From: Planctomycetota bacterium
Lineage (GTDB): Bacteria > Planctomycetota > J058
Direction of reading: 5' to 3'
NCBI GenBank assembly: GCA_023954375.1
Contig: JAMLIC010000018.1
Location: 62,001-126,000 of the forward strand
Length of the DNA: 64,000 bases
The translations under genes and the position numbers were made by a program. Shown piece by piece: positions 1 to 10,269 of the stretch; within the stretch, counting starts at the first letter, position 1, and every line of letters starts with the position of its first letter. The notes beneath the pieces were generated by a model, which ran no database searches, was not told the DNA's origin, and saw only the letters and a program-made list of their open reading frames with translations.

Positions 1-892
1 CCGCCGCGACGAGCAGGAGCGCCAGCGCGTAGCGCGCCGGCCCCTCGACGGGGAGGGCCTCCCAGGCCCCACGGGCGATCACCTGCACCTTCTCCAGCCC
101 CTCCGTCGTGCGCGAGGTGCTCAGGAACGCGGTCGCCTCGAGCACCCGCGACGGCGTGGCGTGGGCGACGAGCGCCAGGGCCAGGGCGAGCGGGACGGCC
201 AGCCCCGCGCACAGGCCCGGGAGGGCGGCGCGGTCGCGCCGCGCCGTGACGGCGAGGGCCACGCCGACGGCCGGCGCGAGCGGCGGGTAGGCGAACGCCG
301 CGCCCCCCAGGGCCAGGCCGGCCGCGACCTGCTCGAGCCGCCACGGGAGGCGGCGCCGGAAGGTCGCCGCGAGCAGGCCCGCGGTGAGCAGCAGCGCGCC
401 GGCGGTGTTGTAGCTGACGCTCGGGATGCTGAACGGCACGAAGGCGAACACGAGCGCGGCCGTCGCCGCCGCGACGGGGCGCGGGACCTCCTCTCGCAGC
501 CGCGCGAAGACGACCAGCGCGGTCCCCGCCTGGAGCGCGAAGAACAGGTGCCGGACGAAGAGCACCAGGCCCTCGGTGGAGCCGACCAGCCGCTCGTACG
601 CCCACACCAGCGGGGTCAGCCCGAGCGCCGCCGTCTGCGTGATGGAGTACTCGTCCACGAACGGCCGGCTCCCCGAGGCGAAGCCGTGGGCCATGGCGAC
701 GTAGAAGGCCTCGTCGGTCACGTCGACGCCGAACCACAGGCGCGCGTAGGTCGCGGCCGGGAGGAGCAGGCAGAGCGGGACGAACACGCGGCGGAGCAGC
801 GCGGCCGCCGCCGCGTCCAGCCGGCCCGCCGCGGTGGCCTCGGGACGCGCGGCCTCGCGCCCTCCTTCGTCGTCCGCAGGCCCGTCAACCAC
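1..892 (-). CDS. GT-C fold membrane glycosyltransferase (partial, 3' end outside window)
   Basis: Only the first ~297 residues are present. After an Asp/Glu/Ala-rich cytoplasmic start, the first hydrophobic segment leads to VDVTDEAFY, an acidic motif in the first outer loop that is typical of GT-C (PMT/ArnT-like) polyprenyl-phosphate sugar transferases. PFVDEYSITQT follows, then several Leu/Ala/Val-rich membrane segments. The likely role is transfer of a lipid-linked sugar to an extracytoplasmic acceptor. The GTG at 892 (VVDGPADDEG) is my chosen start; an upstream TTG in the same frame is possible. It lies 84 bases after the flippase-glycosyltransferase gene on the same strand, consistent with a surface-polysaccharide operon. 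The substrate cannot be told from sequence. Confidence 0.6.
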   Translation of the reverse strand, partial: MVDGPADDEGGREAARPEATAAGRLDAAAAALLRRVFVPLCLLLPAATYARLWFGVDVTDEAFYVAMAHGFASGSRPFVDEYSITQTAALGLTPLVWAYERLVGSTEGLVLFVRHLFFALQAGTALVVFARLREEVPRPVAAATAALVFAFVPFSIPSVSYNTAGALLLTAGLLAATFRRRLPWRLEQVAAGLALGGAAFAYPPLAPAVGVALAVTARRDRAALPGLCAGLAVPLALALALVAHATPSRVLEATAFLSTSRTTEGLEKVQVIARGAWEALPVEGPARYALALLLVAA

Positions 893-976
893 GAACGGCC
901 GCCCCCCACGCAGGTCGTAACCGACGGGGGAGCGAGCCGCCAAGCCGAGCCGGGCCGGTCGCAGGGGGCGCCGAGG

Positions 977-3631
977 TCACCGGGGGGCCTCGGCGACCGC
1001 GGGGCCGAGGCCCTCGTAGAGCGCCGCCCACGCGGCCACCATGCCGCCCACGTCGAACCGCGCGGCCCGGGCCCGGGCCGCCCGCCCGAGCGCCTCGCGG
1101 CGCGCCGGGTCGATCAGGAGCGGGGCGAGCGCGGCGGCGAGCGCGGCCGGGTCGTCCGGCGCGACGAGCACGCCGGCGTCGCCGAGCACCTCGGGCAAGG
1201 AGTCGACGTCGCTGACGACGACCGGGAGGCCGGCCGCCATGGCCTCGACGAGGGCCAGGCCGAAGCCCTCCCAGCGCGAGGGCATGCAGAAGACGTCCAG
1301 CGCGGCGAGCACCTGCGGCACGTCGGGGCGGTGCCCCAGCAGCACCGCGCGCCCGCCGAGCCCGAGCCGCGCGGCCCGCGCGCGCAGGGCCGCCTCCTCG
1401 GGGCCGGCGCCGGCGACGACCAGGGTGGCCTCCGCCTCGAGCCGCGCGAACGCGTCGAGGAGCACGTCGAACCCCTTCTGCGGGTCGAGGCGGCCGACCG
1501 CGCCCACGAGCAGGCCGTCGGACGGCAGGCCGAGGGCGGCCCGCGCCTCGTCGCGCGCCGGGAGCGCGGCGAAGGGGGCGAGGTCGATGCCGTTGCGGAC
1601 GACGACGAGCCGCCCGGGCGCCGCCCCCAGGCGGGCGAGGGCGAACCGCGCCACGGCCTGCGAGACGCAGGCCGTGCGGTCGTCGAGGCGGGCCGTGAGC
1701 CGCTCGAGGAGGAAGCGCGCCGGGAGCGGCCGGCGCTCGACGACGTGCACGGTCGAGACCACGCGGCGCGCCCCGGCGAGCCGGCCGAGGAGCCGGGCGG
1801 CGAGGTTGGCGTGGAACAGGTGCGCGTGCAGCACGTGCGGCCGGAGCCGGTGGACCAGGCGCGCCAGCCGCCAGGCGCCGCCGACGTCCAGCTTCCCCCC
1901 GAGCCGCAGGGGGACCACGGGGACGCCGCGGGCGACGAGGGCGCGCGCGACGTCGCCGTCGTCGCCGCCGGGGCTGCGGAGCGAGGCCACGACGACCTGA
2001 TGCCGCGCCGGGTCGAGCCGCGTGGCGAGCTCGTAGATCACCCGCTCGGCCCCGGCGGGGCGCAGCTCGGTCGTGAGCAGGAGGACCCGCCGGCGCCCGT
2101 CGTCGGCCGGGGCGGGCGGCGCGGGCGGCGCGGGCGGCGGGTCGACGTAGACCCGCTCGAGCAGCCGCCGCAGCGCCGTGGGCATGCGCACGCCGGCGAG
2201 CGCGTCGCGCGTCTCGGCCGAGAGGAGGCCCAGGCGCCGGGCGAGGACCAGCGACAGCGCCGCGAGGAGCAGCCAGACCGCCAGCCGCGCGGCGACGCCC
2301 TCGAGCCAGGGCGCGGCGACGACCAGCGCCGCCGCCGGGAGGACGCCCAGATAGGGGCGCAGGGTCGGCACCCCGAAGCGCCGGCCGAGGTACCACGAGC
2401 GCGCGGCCCCGTGCAGGGCGAAGGCGGCCACCGTCGCGAGCGCCGGGCCGAGCACGCCGGCGCCCGCCTGGAGGAGCGCCACGTCGAGCCCGGCGTTGAG
2501 GGCCAGGGCGGCGACCAGGAGCGCCGTCGGCCAGGCGGAGACCATGTGGGCGTCGAGGACCGGCTGCTCGAGCGTGGCCACGCCCCGGATGGCGATCGCC
2601 ACGGCGAGCACCTCGAGCACCCGGGCCGACAGGTCGGCCGCCGGCGCGCCGAGGAGGAGCATGATCGGCCCGCTGAAGACGACGAGGAGCGCCGCGCCCA
2701 GGCTCCAGAGGAGCGTCAGCTGGGGCACGGCCAGGCGCACGAACCGCTCGAGCGTGCGCCGCTCGCCGCGGGCGGCCGCCGTGGCGAGCACCGGCCCGCT
2801 GAGGAAGTCGAGCACGAAGCCGAACACGACCACCTGCTCCGCCACGCGGTAGGCCACGTCGTAGTGGCCGGCCGCGGCCGGGCCGACGAGGGCGTCGATC
2901 ACGACGACGTCGACGACGAGGAGGCCGGTCACGGCCAGGTTGCGGGCGACCAGCGGCGCGCCGAAGCGCGCCGCGCGGCGCACCATGGCGCCGTCGACGC
3001 GCGGCAGGTCGAGCGCGCGCGAGAGGAGGACGAGCGGGGCCACGACCCCCGGCAGCGTCGCGAGCACCACGAGCAGGAGGACGCGCTCGAGCGTCAGCGC
3101 CCCCTCGAGGAAGGGCAGGAGGAGCAGCAGCGCGTAGAGCCCGCGCGTCAGCGCCGGCACGAGCGTGCGCAGCCCCACCTTGCCCCCCGGCTGGAGCAGG
3201 GCGGCGGTGAGCATGGCCAGCGCGGAGGCCAGCGCGTAGGCGAGGACGTAGCCCCAGACCGGCTGCCGGTCGGGCGCGTCGCCCGCGACCCACCGGTCCA
3301 GGGGGCCGCGCGCCACGAGGGCGAGGAGGCCGACGACGGCCGCCGTGGCGAGCACGAGCCCTCCGACCGAGCCGAGCGTCCGACCGAGCCGGCCGCGGGC
3401 GTCCATCTCCTCCGCCCCGAGGCGGAGGACGGCCGGCACGGGCCAGAGGAGGACGACGGTCAGGAGCCCGGCCGCCGCCTGGAAGACCGAGTAGCGGCCG
3501 TAGTCGGCCTCCGTGAGCCCGGTGAGCAGGAGGCGCAGCGACACGAAGCCCAGGACGGCCGCGAGCACCGACCCGAGGACGAGGAGCGCCGAGTCGGTGA
3601 GCCCGCGCGCCAGCGGCGCCTCGCGGCTCAC
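977..3631 (-). CDS. Polysaccharide flippase fused to GT4 glycosyltransferase
   Basis: An 884-residue protein with two complete modules. Residues 1 to about 490 are a multi-pass membrane protein of the oligosaccharide flippase (Wzx/MATE-like) type, starting with a transmembrane segment and the TEADYGRYSVFQ loop common in this family. A Pro/Ala linker (PPPAPPAPPAP, near residue 495) joins it to a GT-B, GT4-type glycosyltransferase (about 512-884). The latter shows RVVLLTTELRPAGAERVI at its N-terminus, VGRLDPQKGF, and the donor-site EGFGLALVE pair of glutamates. The protein would assemble a sugar on a lipid carrier and flip it, or couple the two steps. The GTG at 3631 was chosen because the long upstream extension lies in a repeat and has no protein character. 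No internal stop or frame break separates the modules. Confidence 0.8.
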   Translation of the reverse strand: MSREAPLARGLTDSALLVLGSVLAAVLGFVSLRLLLTGLTEADYGRYSVFQAAAGLLTVVLLWPVPAVLRLGAEEMDARGRLGRTLGSVGGLVLATAAVVGLLALVARGPLDRWVAGDAPDRQPVWGYVLAYALASALAMLTAALLQPGGKVGLRTLVPALTRGLYALLLLLPFLEGALTLERVLLLVVLATLPGVVAPLVLLSRALDLPRVDGAMVRRAARFGAPLVARNLAVTGLLVVDVVVIDALVGPAAAGHYDVAYRVAEQVVVFGFVLDFLSGPVLATAAARGERRTLERFVRLAVPQLTLLWSLGAALLVVFSGPIMLLLGAPAADLSARVLEVLAVAIAIRGVATLEQPVLDAHMVSAWPTALLVAALALNAGLDVALLQAGAGVLGPALATVAAFALHGAARSWYLGRRFGVPTLRPYLGVLPAAALVVAAPWLEGVAARLAVWLLLAALSLVLARRLGLLSAETRDALAGVRMPTALRRLLERVYVDPPPAPPAPPAPADDGRRRVLLLTTELRPAGAERVIYELATRLDPARHQVVVASLRSPGGDDGDVARALVARGVPVVPLRLGGKLDVGGAWRLARLVHRLRPHVLHAHLFHANLAARLLGRLAGARRVVSTVHVVERRPLPARFLLERLTARLDDRTACVSQAVARFALARLGAAPGRLVVVRNGIDLAPFAALPARDEARAALGLPSDGLLVGAVGRLDPQKGFDVLLDAFARLEAEATLVVAGAGPEEAALRARAARLGLGGRAVLLGHRPDVPQVLAALDVFCMPSRWEGFGLALVEAMAAGLPVVVSDVDSLPEVLGDAGVLVAPDDPAALAAALAPLLIDPARREALGRAARARAARFDVGGMVAAWAALYEGLGPAVAEAPR

Positions 3632-4040
3632 GGCCCGGTCCGTCTCGTCGTCGGCGCGCGCATCACGGCCCTTCGCCCGCGGACCCGGCCCTCCACCTGA
3701 ACGGACACGAGGCCGGCCGGGACCCCGGAGAAGGTACTCACAACGGAGGAGCAGAGGAAGCAGCCTGCTTCGAGGACAGGCCCGGCCCCCCTCCGAGCAC
3801 ACCTCACCGCGCTTCCGCAGCGAGAGCCCCAGGCGAGGCGGAGGAGGGCCCGGCGTGTCCGCGCGAAGGCGAGGGAAGGGGGCCTCCTGGCCGCCGACTG
3901 AGCCTGAGCGGCCAGGGTGTCGCGCGAAGCGCGACACCCTGGCGAACGGCAGCGCCCGCCATCCTCCGCCGCAGCCGCGATCACACCGCGGCGGCCGGCG
4001 CGCCTTGCACGACGACCGCCCCTCGACCGATCATGGCCCC
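3632..4040. other. Divergent intergenic region holding an inverted interspersed repeat
   Basis: This gap separates the minus-strand flippase gene from the plus-strand kinase gene. Most of it (about 3780-3985) is a copy of the dispersed repeat described separately. The rest is GC-rich with no convincing sigma-70 promoter by eye. ORFs read through here are low-complexity shadows. Confidence 0.5.
3780..3985 (-). repeat. Interspersed repeat, copy 1 (minus orientation)
   Basis: Read on the minus strand it starts TGTGATCGCGGCTGCGG and continues through a hairpin (arms CAGGGTGTCGCGC / GCGCGACACCCTG, about 3921-3950) to a tail resembling the copies at 13808 and 32695. This is the one full-length copy whose head does not sit on a recognisable stop codon. 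Confidence 0.8.
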
Positions 4041-7000
4041 GTGCCGCCCGCCCCGCACGACCCGCGCCTCGACCCGCGCTTCGCCGGGCCGCCGCCAGGA
4101 CCGCCGCCGCCGCCGCCGCCGCACCCCGGCTCCTCGCAGGACCACCGTCACCCGGGGTCGTCGCAGGACCACCGCCCTCGCTACTTCGACCCGCGCGTCG
4201 ACGTCTCCCGCTCGGGCGACCTGCGGCCCCGCCCCGACGGCCGGCCGGGCTCCGGGGCCGAGCATCCGCGCGCCGGGCACCCCGACCCGCGGCTCGCGCC
4301 CTCGGGACCGGACCACGGGCGGCTCCTGCAGTCGTCGGGCCAGGACGCGCGCGAGCCGCTGACGACCTCGGGGCTCGTCGGGCGGCGCGTGGGGCCCTAC
4401 CGCATCACGTCGCTGATCGCCCAGGGCGGCATGGGGGCCGTCTACGAGGCCATGCACGAGCGCCTGCAGCGCGCGGTGGCCCTGAAGACGCTCCTCCCGG
4501 GCGTCGACGCCACGGGCGAGGACGTGCAGCGCTTCCTCAACGAGGCCCGCGCCGCGGCGCGCCTCTCGCACCGCAACATCGTCCCGATCCACGACGTCGG
4601 CGAGGCCAACGGCGTCCGCTACCTGGCCATGGAGCTGGTCCGCGGCGAGACGTTGCACGCGCTCCTGCGGCGCACCGGGCCCATGGACGAGCGCCGCGCC
4701 CTCGAGGTGCTGGCGGAGGCGGCGGACGGGCTCGAGCACGCGCACCGGAGCGGGATCCTCCACCGCGACCTCAAGCCGGCGAACATCCTCCTCGACGCGG
4801 ACGGCGTGCCGCGGGTCACGGACTTCGGCGTCGCCAAGGCCCGGGGCAACCAGCGCCTGACCGCCACCGGCACCGCGCTGGGCACCCCCAGCTACATGTC
4901 GCCCGAGCAGGCCATGGGCCACAACCAGACGCTCGACGCGCGCACCGACGTCTACGGCCTCGGGGCGATCCTCTACGAGTGCCTCACCGGCCGCCCGCCG
5001 TTCGACCTCGCGACGCACCTCCAGACCATGCAGGCGGTCGTGAGCGACCCGCCGACGCCGCCGTCGGCGCACCGGCCGGGGCTGTCGCCGGAGGTGGAGG
5101 CGATCTGCCTCAAGTGCCTGGAGAAGAAGCGCGACGCGCGCTACCCCTCCTGCCGGGAGCTCGCGGAGGACCTGCGGCGCTGCCTGGCGGGCCGCACGGT
5201 GGCCGCGCGTCCGCCCGGCCGCATGGGGCTGCTCTTGCGGCGCGCGCGCCGCGTGGCCGGCCCGCTGACGGTCGGCGCGGTCGTCCTCGGGGCCGGGCTG
5301 GCGGCGTCGGCCGTGGCCGCGTCGGGCCGGCTCTCCGCGCGGCGCCTCGCGGAGGTGGAGCGTCGGGCCGAGGCCGCGGCGAGCGAGCGCCTCGACCGCG
5401 CGGCGGCGGCCCTGGCCGCCGACGACCCCGGCGACCTGGAGGCGCTCGCCCGCGACCGCCGAGGCCGCGGCGCTGCGGCGCGACCTCCTGGCGACCCTCG
5501 CCCCCGCGGGGTCGGAGCGCCTCCAGGCGGCCGAGCGGGGCCTCGCGCGGGTCGACCTGGGGCGCGCGGCGTCGCTGCGCGCCGAGGCCCTGCGGCGGCA
5601 GGCGAGCGGCGCCGACCCGGCGGCGCGCGACGCGCTGCTGGTCGAGGCGGGCCTGGCGGACCCGGAGGGCCCGGCGGGGCGCGCGGCGCGCGAGGAGACC
5701 GCGGCGGCGCTCGCGCGCCTGAGCGACCCGCGAGCGCGCGACCTGGCCGTCGAGGAGCTCACGCGCCTGGCGGGCACCCTCGACGCGACCGGCCGGCGGG
5801 CCGCGGCCACGCTCGTGCAGCTCCTCGCCGACCGGGGCCGCTGGGCGGACGCCCTCGCCCACGCGGAGCGGCTGAGGCCGGATGCGCCGCCGGAGGTCGA
5901 GCGCCTCGCGGCCTTCGCGGGCCTCATGGCGCCGTCGCTCCCCCTGCCCGCGGCCGACCACGTCGCGGTCGCGCGCGGCCCCGACGGGCCGCACCTCGTG
6001 TTCGCGCAGGGCGCGACGGTGTGGACGCGCCGCCTGCGGCCGGGCGACCGACCGGAGGCCCTCGTCCGCCCGGGCGACGGCGCGCGGCAGGTCGAGGGAG
6101 GGGCGGCGGTGCGCTTCCTCCTGCCCTCGGACCGCGACGGCGACGGCCACGACGAGCTCTTCCTCGTCACCAGCCAGGGCCAGCTGGGGACGGCCCGCCT
6201 CACGGGCGGCGGCCCGCGCTGGGTCGAGTGGAACATGCAGATCAGCGCCCACCCGCACGCGGTGGCCTCGGGCGACGTGGACGGCGACGGCGAGGACGAC
6301 GTGGTCGTGGCGTTCTGGGAGAACGGCGCCAGCTCGATGCTGGTCACCCGCGGCCGGCAGTACCAGCCGCTGTTCTCGGCCGAGCGGGACCGGCGCTACG
6401 CCGTCTCGAAGGTGGCCGTGGCCGACCTCGACGGGGACGGGCGGGCCGAGGTGCTGGTCGGCGGCTCGCAGTTCTCCCAGGAGCTCGAGGTGCTCGCCTG
6501 GGAGCCGGAGCGCGCGGCGCTCGTGTCGCGGGCGCGGCTGCCCGTGGGGGTCGTGCGCGACCTGGTGCCGTACCCGATCGAGGGCCGGCGCGCGGGCGTG
6601 CTCGTCGTCGTCGACGCGGCGCGCGACGACGCCGACCTGGGGGTGTCCACGGCGCTCGAGCCCTGGCGGGGGCGCGACGGGGTGTACCTGGTCGAGGCGA
6701 CCGACGAGGGCCGGGGCCCGCCGGCGGTCGTCGCCCGCTGGACCTACGGCCCCGACGAGCCGTCCAGCCCCGGCTCGCGGACCCTCGCCGACGGGGTCCA
6801 GGCCGCCGTCCTGCCCCTGCTCGGCCGCCCGCACGTCGCGCGGGCGGCCTCGGTCGAGGGGCGCGGCTGGCTCCTCGAGCTGGCGGCGAAGGACGACCTG
6901 CGGCTGACCCACAACCCGGCGCCGGCCGTGGCCGTGACCGCGGGGGCAGCCGCCCGGCGCCTGCTCGTGGCGGACGTCGACGGCGACGGCCGGCCCGAGG

Positions 7001-9162
7001 TGCTCCTCGGCGCGGCCGTGCACGGCGTGGGCGCCGCCCCGGCCGCGGAGCCTCTCGCTGGAGCGGCGGCCGCGGACCCCGCGCTCGACCTCCTGCGCGG
7101 CTGCCGCGCGCTCGTCGCGCTGGGGCGCCTCGAGCCGGCGCGCGCGCTCGTCGCCAGGCTGCGGGCCGAGCACCCGGGGTCGTGGGCGGCGTCCGCCGCG
7201 GCGCTGGCGGTCACGGACGCGCTCGTCGCCGAGGCCCGGCGCGCCGGCGACGACGCCGCGCGCGCCTTCGCCCGGCTCGACGGCGAGGTGGGCGAGCGCC
7301 GCGCCCAGGAGGCGCGGGCGGCGTGGACCCGGGTCGCCGCGGAGTGCGCCGGGCTGGCGGCGGCCGGGGAGCTGTCGCCGCGCGACGCCCTGGCCGCCTG
7401 GGAGCGCGCCGCGCACGCGCACGAGCAGGCGGGCGACGCCGCCGCGGCCGACCTGGCGCTGGCCGGCGCGCTCGCCACGGGCCCCGAGCCGGAGGTCGAG
7501 GCGCGGCTGCGGGCGCGCCGCGAGGGCCTCCAGCGCCTCGGCGCGCTGACGCCGCTGGAGCTCGACCCGACGCAGGCCGAGGTGCGCGGCGCGCTGCTCG
7601 TCAACGCGCCGCTGCGCGTGGCGGTCGCCGGGCGCGCCCTGACGCTGCGCTGCTCCCCGGACGCCGACCAGTGGGCGGTCGTCCCGGTCGACCTCGGGGG
7701 CGGCGCGCCGCTCGTGGTCGAGGGCCAGGTGCGCCTGCACGGGCACGGCTGGGCGACGGCGGTCGAGGTGGGGCTGTTCGAGCCGCGGGTGGGCGACCTC
7801 GGCCCCGACCGCCTCACGGGGCTCCGCCTCTGGCTCTGGGACGTGGCCACGCGGCGTCCGAGCTGCCGGGCGGTGGTGGGCGGGGCGCCCGTCGGCGGCC
7901 TGGCGCGGCTGCCGCGGTTCGAGGGCGCGGTCGCCTTCCGCCTGGAGCTCGCGCCGCTCGAGCGGGGCGGGGCGCGGGCGCGCGTGCGCCTCGCCGACGC
8001 CGGCGGGCGCGCGCTCCTCACGGAGGAGGTCGTCGTCGACGCCCTCCCCGGCGCCGTCCTCCTCGCGGGGGTGCGGTCGCCCGCGCACGCCTCGAGCGAG
8101 AGCGTCGTCGAGCAGGCGCTCTGGGCCATGGAGAGCCGCGTGACCCTGGAGCGCCTGCGGGTCGAGGCGGCCCGGCCGCGGGTCGCGCCGGTCGGCGACG
8201 CCCTGCCCGCGGCCCACGCCGCTCTGGCCCTCGACGACCCCGCCGCCGCGCGGCGCCTCTACGACCACCGCCTCGGCCGCGAGGTCTCGGCCGAGGCCCT
8301 GCTCCACCGCGCGCTCGCCCGCGGGCGGCAGGGCGACGCGGGCGCCGCCCAGGACCTCGTCGAGGCCGCGCGGCGCGCCCCCTACCGCGCGCTCCTGTGG
8401 CTCGAGGACATGGCCGACCTCCTGCCTGACGCCCACCCCGCCTACGCCCAGACCATCGGGGCCGCGCTGCGGGCCATGGCCGGCTCGACGCGGCCGCTGC
8501 CCCAGGCGCTGGGGCGGCAGCTCCTGGGCGAGCTCGACGTGGTGCTCGACCGGCTCGGCGACGACCCGGCCTCCAGCCCCGACCCCGGCGCCGAGGCGGA
8601 GGTGCAGGAGGCGGCGATCTACCTGAACATGCGCGGCGCGCACCATCCCCAGCGCTGGCGGCAGTTCCCCGCGTACCAGCGCCTCGTGCCGCTGGGCCGC
8701 TACCCCCGCCGCGGGCTGCCCCGGATCATCCCGGCCCCGGCGACCGACCCCGAGGTCGAGCGCGCGGAGGTCGAGGCCGCCCGGACGCGCGACGCGAGCT
8801 GCCTCCTCGAGCAGCACCGCGCCTTGCTCCGCGCGCGCCTCGCCGGGGCCGCCGGCCCGGAGGCGGCGCTGGCGCTGGCCACCTTCTACGTCAACGCCGG
8901 CGCCTTCGGCATGGCCGAGCAGGTCTCGCGCGACCTCCTGGAGCGTCCGAACCTCCCGGCCGTCGCCCAGGCCAGCGCCTGGCTGCTCATCGCGCGCGCC
9001 GCCGCGGCCGGCGGCCGCGAGGCCGACGTCGCGGACGCCCTCGCGCGCGTCCGCGCCCTCGGCGTCTACACCGCCGCGCAGCTCGACGAGTCCGAGCACA
9101 CCCTCCGCGGCCTGCTCAACGTCGTCGGCCCGGTCCTCGTCGACACCCACCGCGCCCGCTGA
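4041..9162 (+). CDS. Membrane Ser/Thr protein kinase with FG-GAP repeat sensor region, interrupted by a +1 frameshift near 5456
   Basis: The first part reads in one frame from a GTG at 4041. It has a Pro/His/Asp-rich tail, a Hanks-type kinase domain (glycine loop AQGGMGAVYEA, Lys149, HRDLKPAN at 241, DFG at 261, GTPSYMSPEQA) and a transmembrane helix near residues 409-430. From about 5457 the sequence codes only in the next frame to 9162. That second part has four calcium-binding DxDGDG repeats (about 6130, 6280, 6430 and 6975) followed by a long Ala/Arg/Leu-rich helical region. An extra C in 'gcgaccgccgag' (about 5456) explains the switch; without it the protein is about 1706 residues. Either a sequencing or assembly error or a recent mutation is possible. 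The likely role is sensing an envelope signal and phosphorylating cytoplasmic targets. The start is uncertain (TTG at 4005 is an alternative). Confidence 0.8.
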
Positions 9163-9220
9163 CCCGCGCGGCAGTGCGCGTGCGTCACGCCGAGTTGGAA
9201 GCTCGTGCCCGGTGACAGAC

Positions 9221-9274
9221 GCTCGGCCACGACGTTCGGCCACGAGTACGTTCGGCCACGACGCTCCGCCACGA
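9221..9274. repeat. Four short direct repeats of GTTCGGCCACGA type
   Basis: Twelve-base units begin at 9221, 9234, 9250 and 9263 (GCTCGGCCACGA, GTTCGGCCACGA twice, GCTCCGCCACGA). They could be a small direct-repeat binding site or a remnant of a larger repeat; their position downstream of both neighbouring genes argues against a promoter operator. Confidence 0.5.
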
Positions 9275-9298
9275 CTACGGCAACCCGTCGAGCGCAGC

Positions 9299-9491
9299 CT
9301 CGAGCCATGGTCCCGGCCACGGGCGGAACGCAGCCACACGCGAGGCGAGGCCGCGGAGGACGAGCCGAGGCGGCGCGCGCGCGGGTCGTATCGATCGTCG
9401 GATCCTACGACCCGCGCGCGCGCCGCCTCGGCCGGCATCCGCGGCCGCAGCCGTCGAGCCAGTACAGCCGGCATCCGCGGCTGCAGCCGTC
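9299..9491 (-). repeat. Interspersed repeat, copy 2 (minus orientation, two heads in tandem)
   Basis: On the minus strand the stop codon TGA of the PTS gene (9492-9494) is followed at once by GACGGCTGCAGCCGCGG, then a second head GACGGCTGCGGCCGCGG, then the long palindrome and a tail related to those at 14340, 35240 and 54960. It belongs to the subtype with the GCGC-rich hairpin. Confidence 0.75.
9364..9432. terminator. Perfect 27-bp inverted repeat with 15-base loop
   Basis: Arms 9364-9390 and 9406-9432 are exact reverse complements (left arm starts GCCGAGGCGGCGCGCG and ends GGGTCGTA). The loop is 9391-9405. It sits between two converging genes, where it could stop transcription from both sides, although no T-run follows. 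The same hairpin, damaged, recurs at about 35130-35200 and 54528-54930. Confidence 0.6.
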
Positions 9492-10025
9492 TCAGGCCAA
9501 GACAGGGTCCTTGCCGGGCTGCCGGTCGTCGCCGTCCTCGTCGGCCGCCGACGGGTCGCCGAAGATCATGCGCTCGGCGTCGCGCACGAGGTCGAGGATC
9601 TCGCTCTTGCCCTCGGCGTCGCGCAGGAGGCGCACGTAGCCGTCGTGGTTCAGGATCCCGCCGATGTGCGCCAGGAGGCGCAGGTGGCCCGACACGGCGC
9701 GCGCCGGGGAGAGGAAGAGGATGATGACGTGCACCTTCTCCTCGCCCGGCGCGAAGTCGATGCCCTTCTTCGAGATGGCGATCGCGCCCACGAACTCCTT
9801 CACGAGCTCGGTCTTCACGTGGGGGATCGCCACGTGGTTGCCGATGCTCGTCGCGCCGAGCGACTCGCGCTTGAGGAGGGCCATGAGCAGGTCCTCCTTG
9901 TGCCGCTGGTCGAAGCGCCCGGTCGCGACCAGCTGGTCGACGATCTCGAGGAAGGCCTCGTCGCGGAAGCTGGCGTTGAGGTCGGGGAGGATCCCCTCGC
10001 TGCCGATGATCTCGATCAGGCGCAC
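9492..10025 (-). CDS. PTS IIA-type (PtsN/fructose-mannitol EIIA) domain protein
   Basis: A 177-residue single-domain protein of the PTS EIIA type-2 fold. The phosphorylation site is recognisable in NHVAIPHVKT, with His69 as the likely phosphate acceptor; IDFAPGEEKVHVIILFLSP matches the conserved core of the family. It ends in a short Asp/Glu-rich tail. No PTS permease or HPr gene is nearby, so a regulatory (nitrogen-PTS-like) role is more likely than sugar uptake. A strong sigma-70-like promoter lies upstream on the same strand. The ATG at 10025 gives the standard family N-terminus. Downstream is an interspersed repeat that abuts the stop codon. Confidence 0.85.
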   Translation of the reverse strand: MRLIEIIGSEGILPDLNASFRDEAFLEIVDQLVATGRFDQRHKEDLLMALLKRESLGATSIGNHVAIPHVKTELVKEFVGAIAISKKGIDFAPGEEKVHVIILFLSPARAVSGHLRLLAHIGGILNHDGYVRLLRDAEGKSEILDLVRDAERMIFGDPSAADEDGDDRQPGKDPVLA

Positions 10026-10115
10026 CAGCGACGCTCCAGGGGAATCGGGGGGCGGGGCCGCGCGCCTCGTCGACGAGGGGGAGCCGCCCGGGTCTCAGGT
10101 CTTGCCAGAGCCCGG

Positions 10116-10143
10116 ATTATAGCCGTGAGCGCCCTGGCGCCAA
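10116..10143 (-). promoter_or_regulatory. Sigma-70-like promoter for the PTS IIA gene
   Basis: On the minus strand TTGGCG (10143-10138) is followed after 16 bases by a perfect TATAAT (10121-10116), about 90 bases before the ATG at 10025. Such an AT-rich hexamer is rare in this sequence, which makes it a good candidate. Confidence 0.6.
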
Positions 10144-10269
10144 CAGGCCCCGGGTTGCTCTGGCCTCGCCCCGACGCGGTGGTATCCTGCGCACCCTTCG
10201 ACTGCCTCCCCTCGACGCGCGCGCAGGCGCGCCCTCGACGGGAGCGAGTTCGACCCGGAGCTTCGACCG

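Larger units (their letters stand above)
9163..9491. other. Convergent intergenic region with direct repeats and a long palindrome
   Basis: No gene seen. It lies between the kinase gene and the minus-strand PTS gene, which converge. It holds four short direct repeats (9221-9274), a perfect 27-bp inverted repeat (9364-9432) and two heads of the interspersed repeat family adjoining the stop codon of the PTS gene. Confidence 0.6.

Noticed and set aside
161..3700. A 1179-residue plus-strand reading frame
   Set aside because: Low-complexity Arg/Glu/Gly/Pro sequence antisense to the flippase-glycosyltransferase and GT-C genes, which have clear motifs; a shadow of high G+C.
5440..5475. Programmed ribosomal frameshift joining the kinase and FG-GAP parts
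   Set aside because: No slippery heptamer, stop codon in the zero frame at the site, or downstream structure typical of +1 shifting; one extra base explains it more simply.
5110..9474. A 1454-residue minus-strand reading frame
   Set aside because: Antisense to the FG-GAP region; no motif and biased Arg/Gly/Ala composition.
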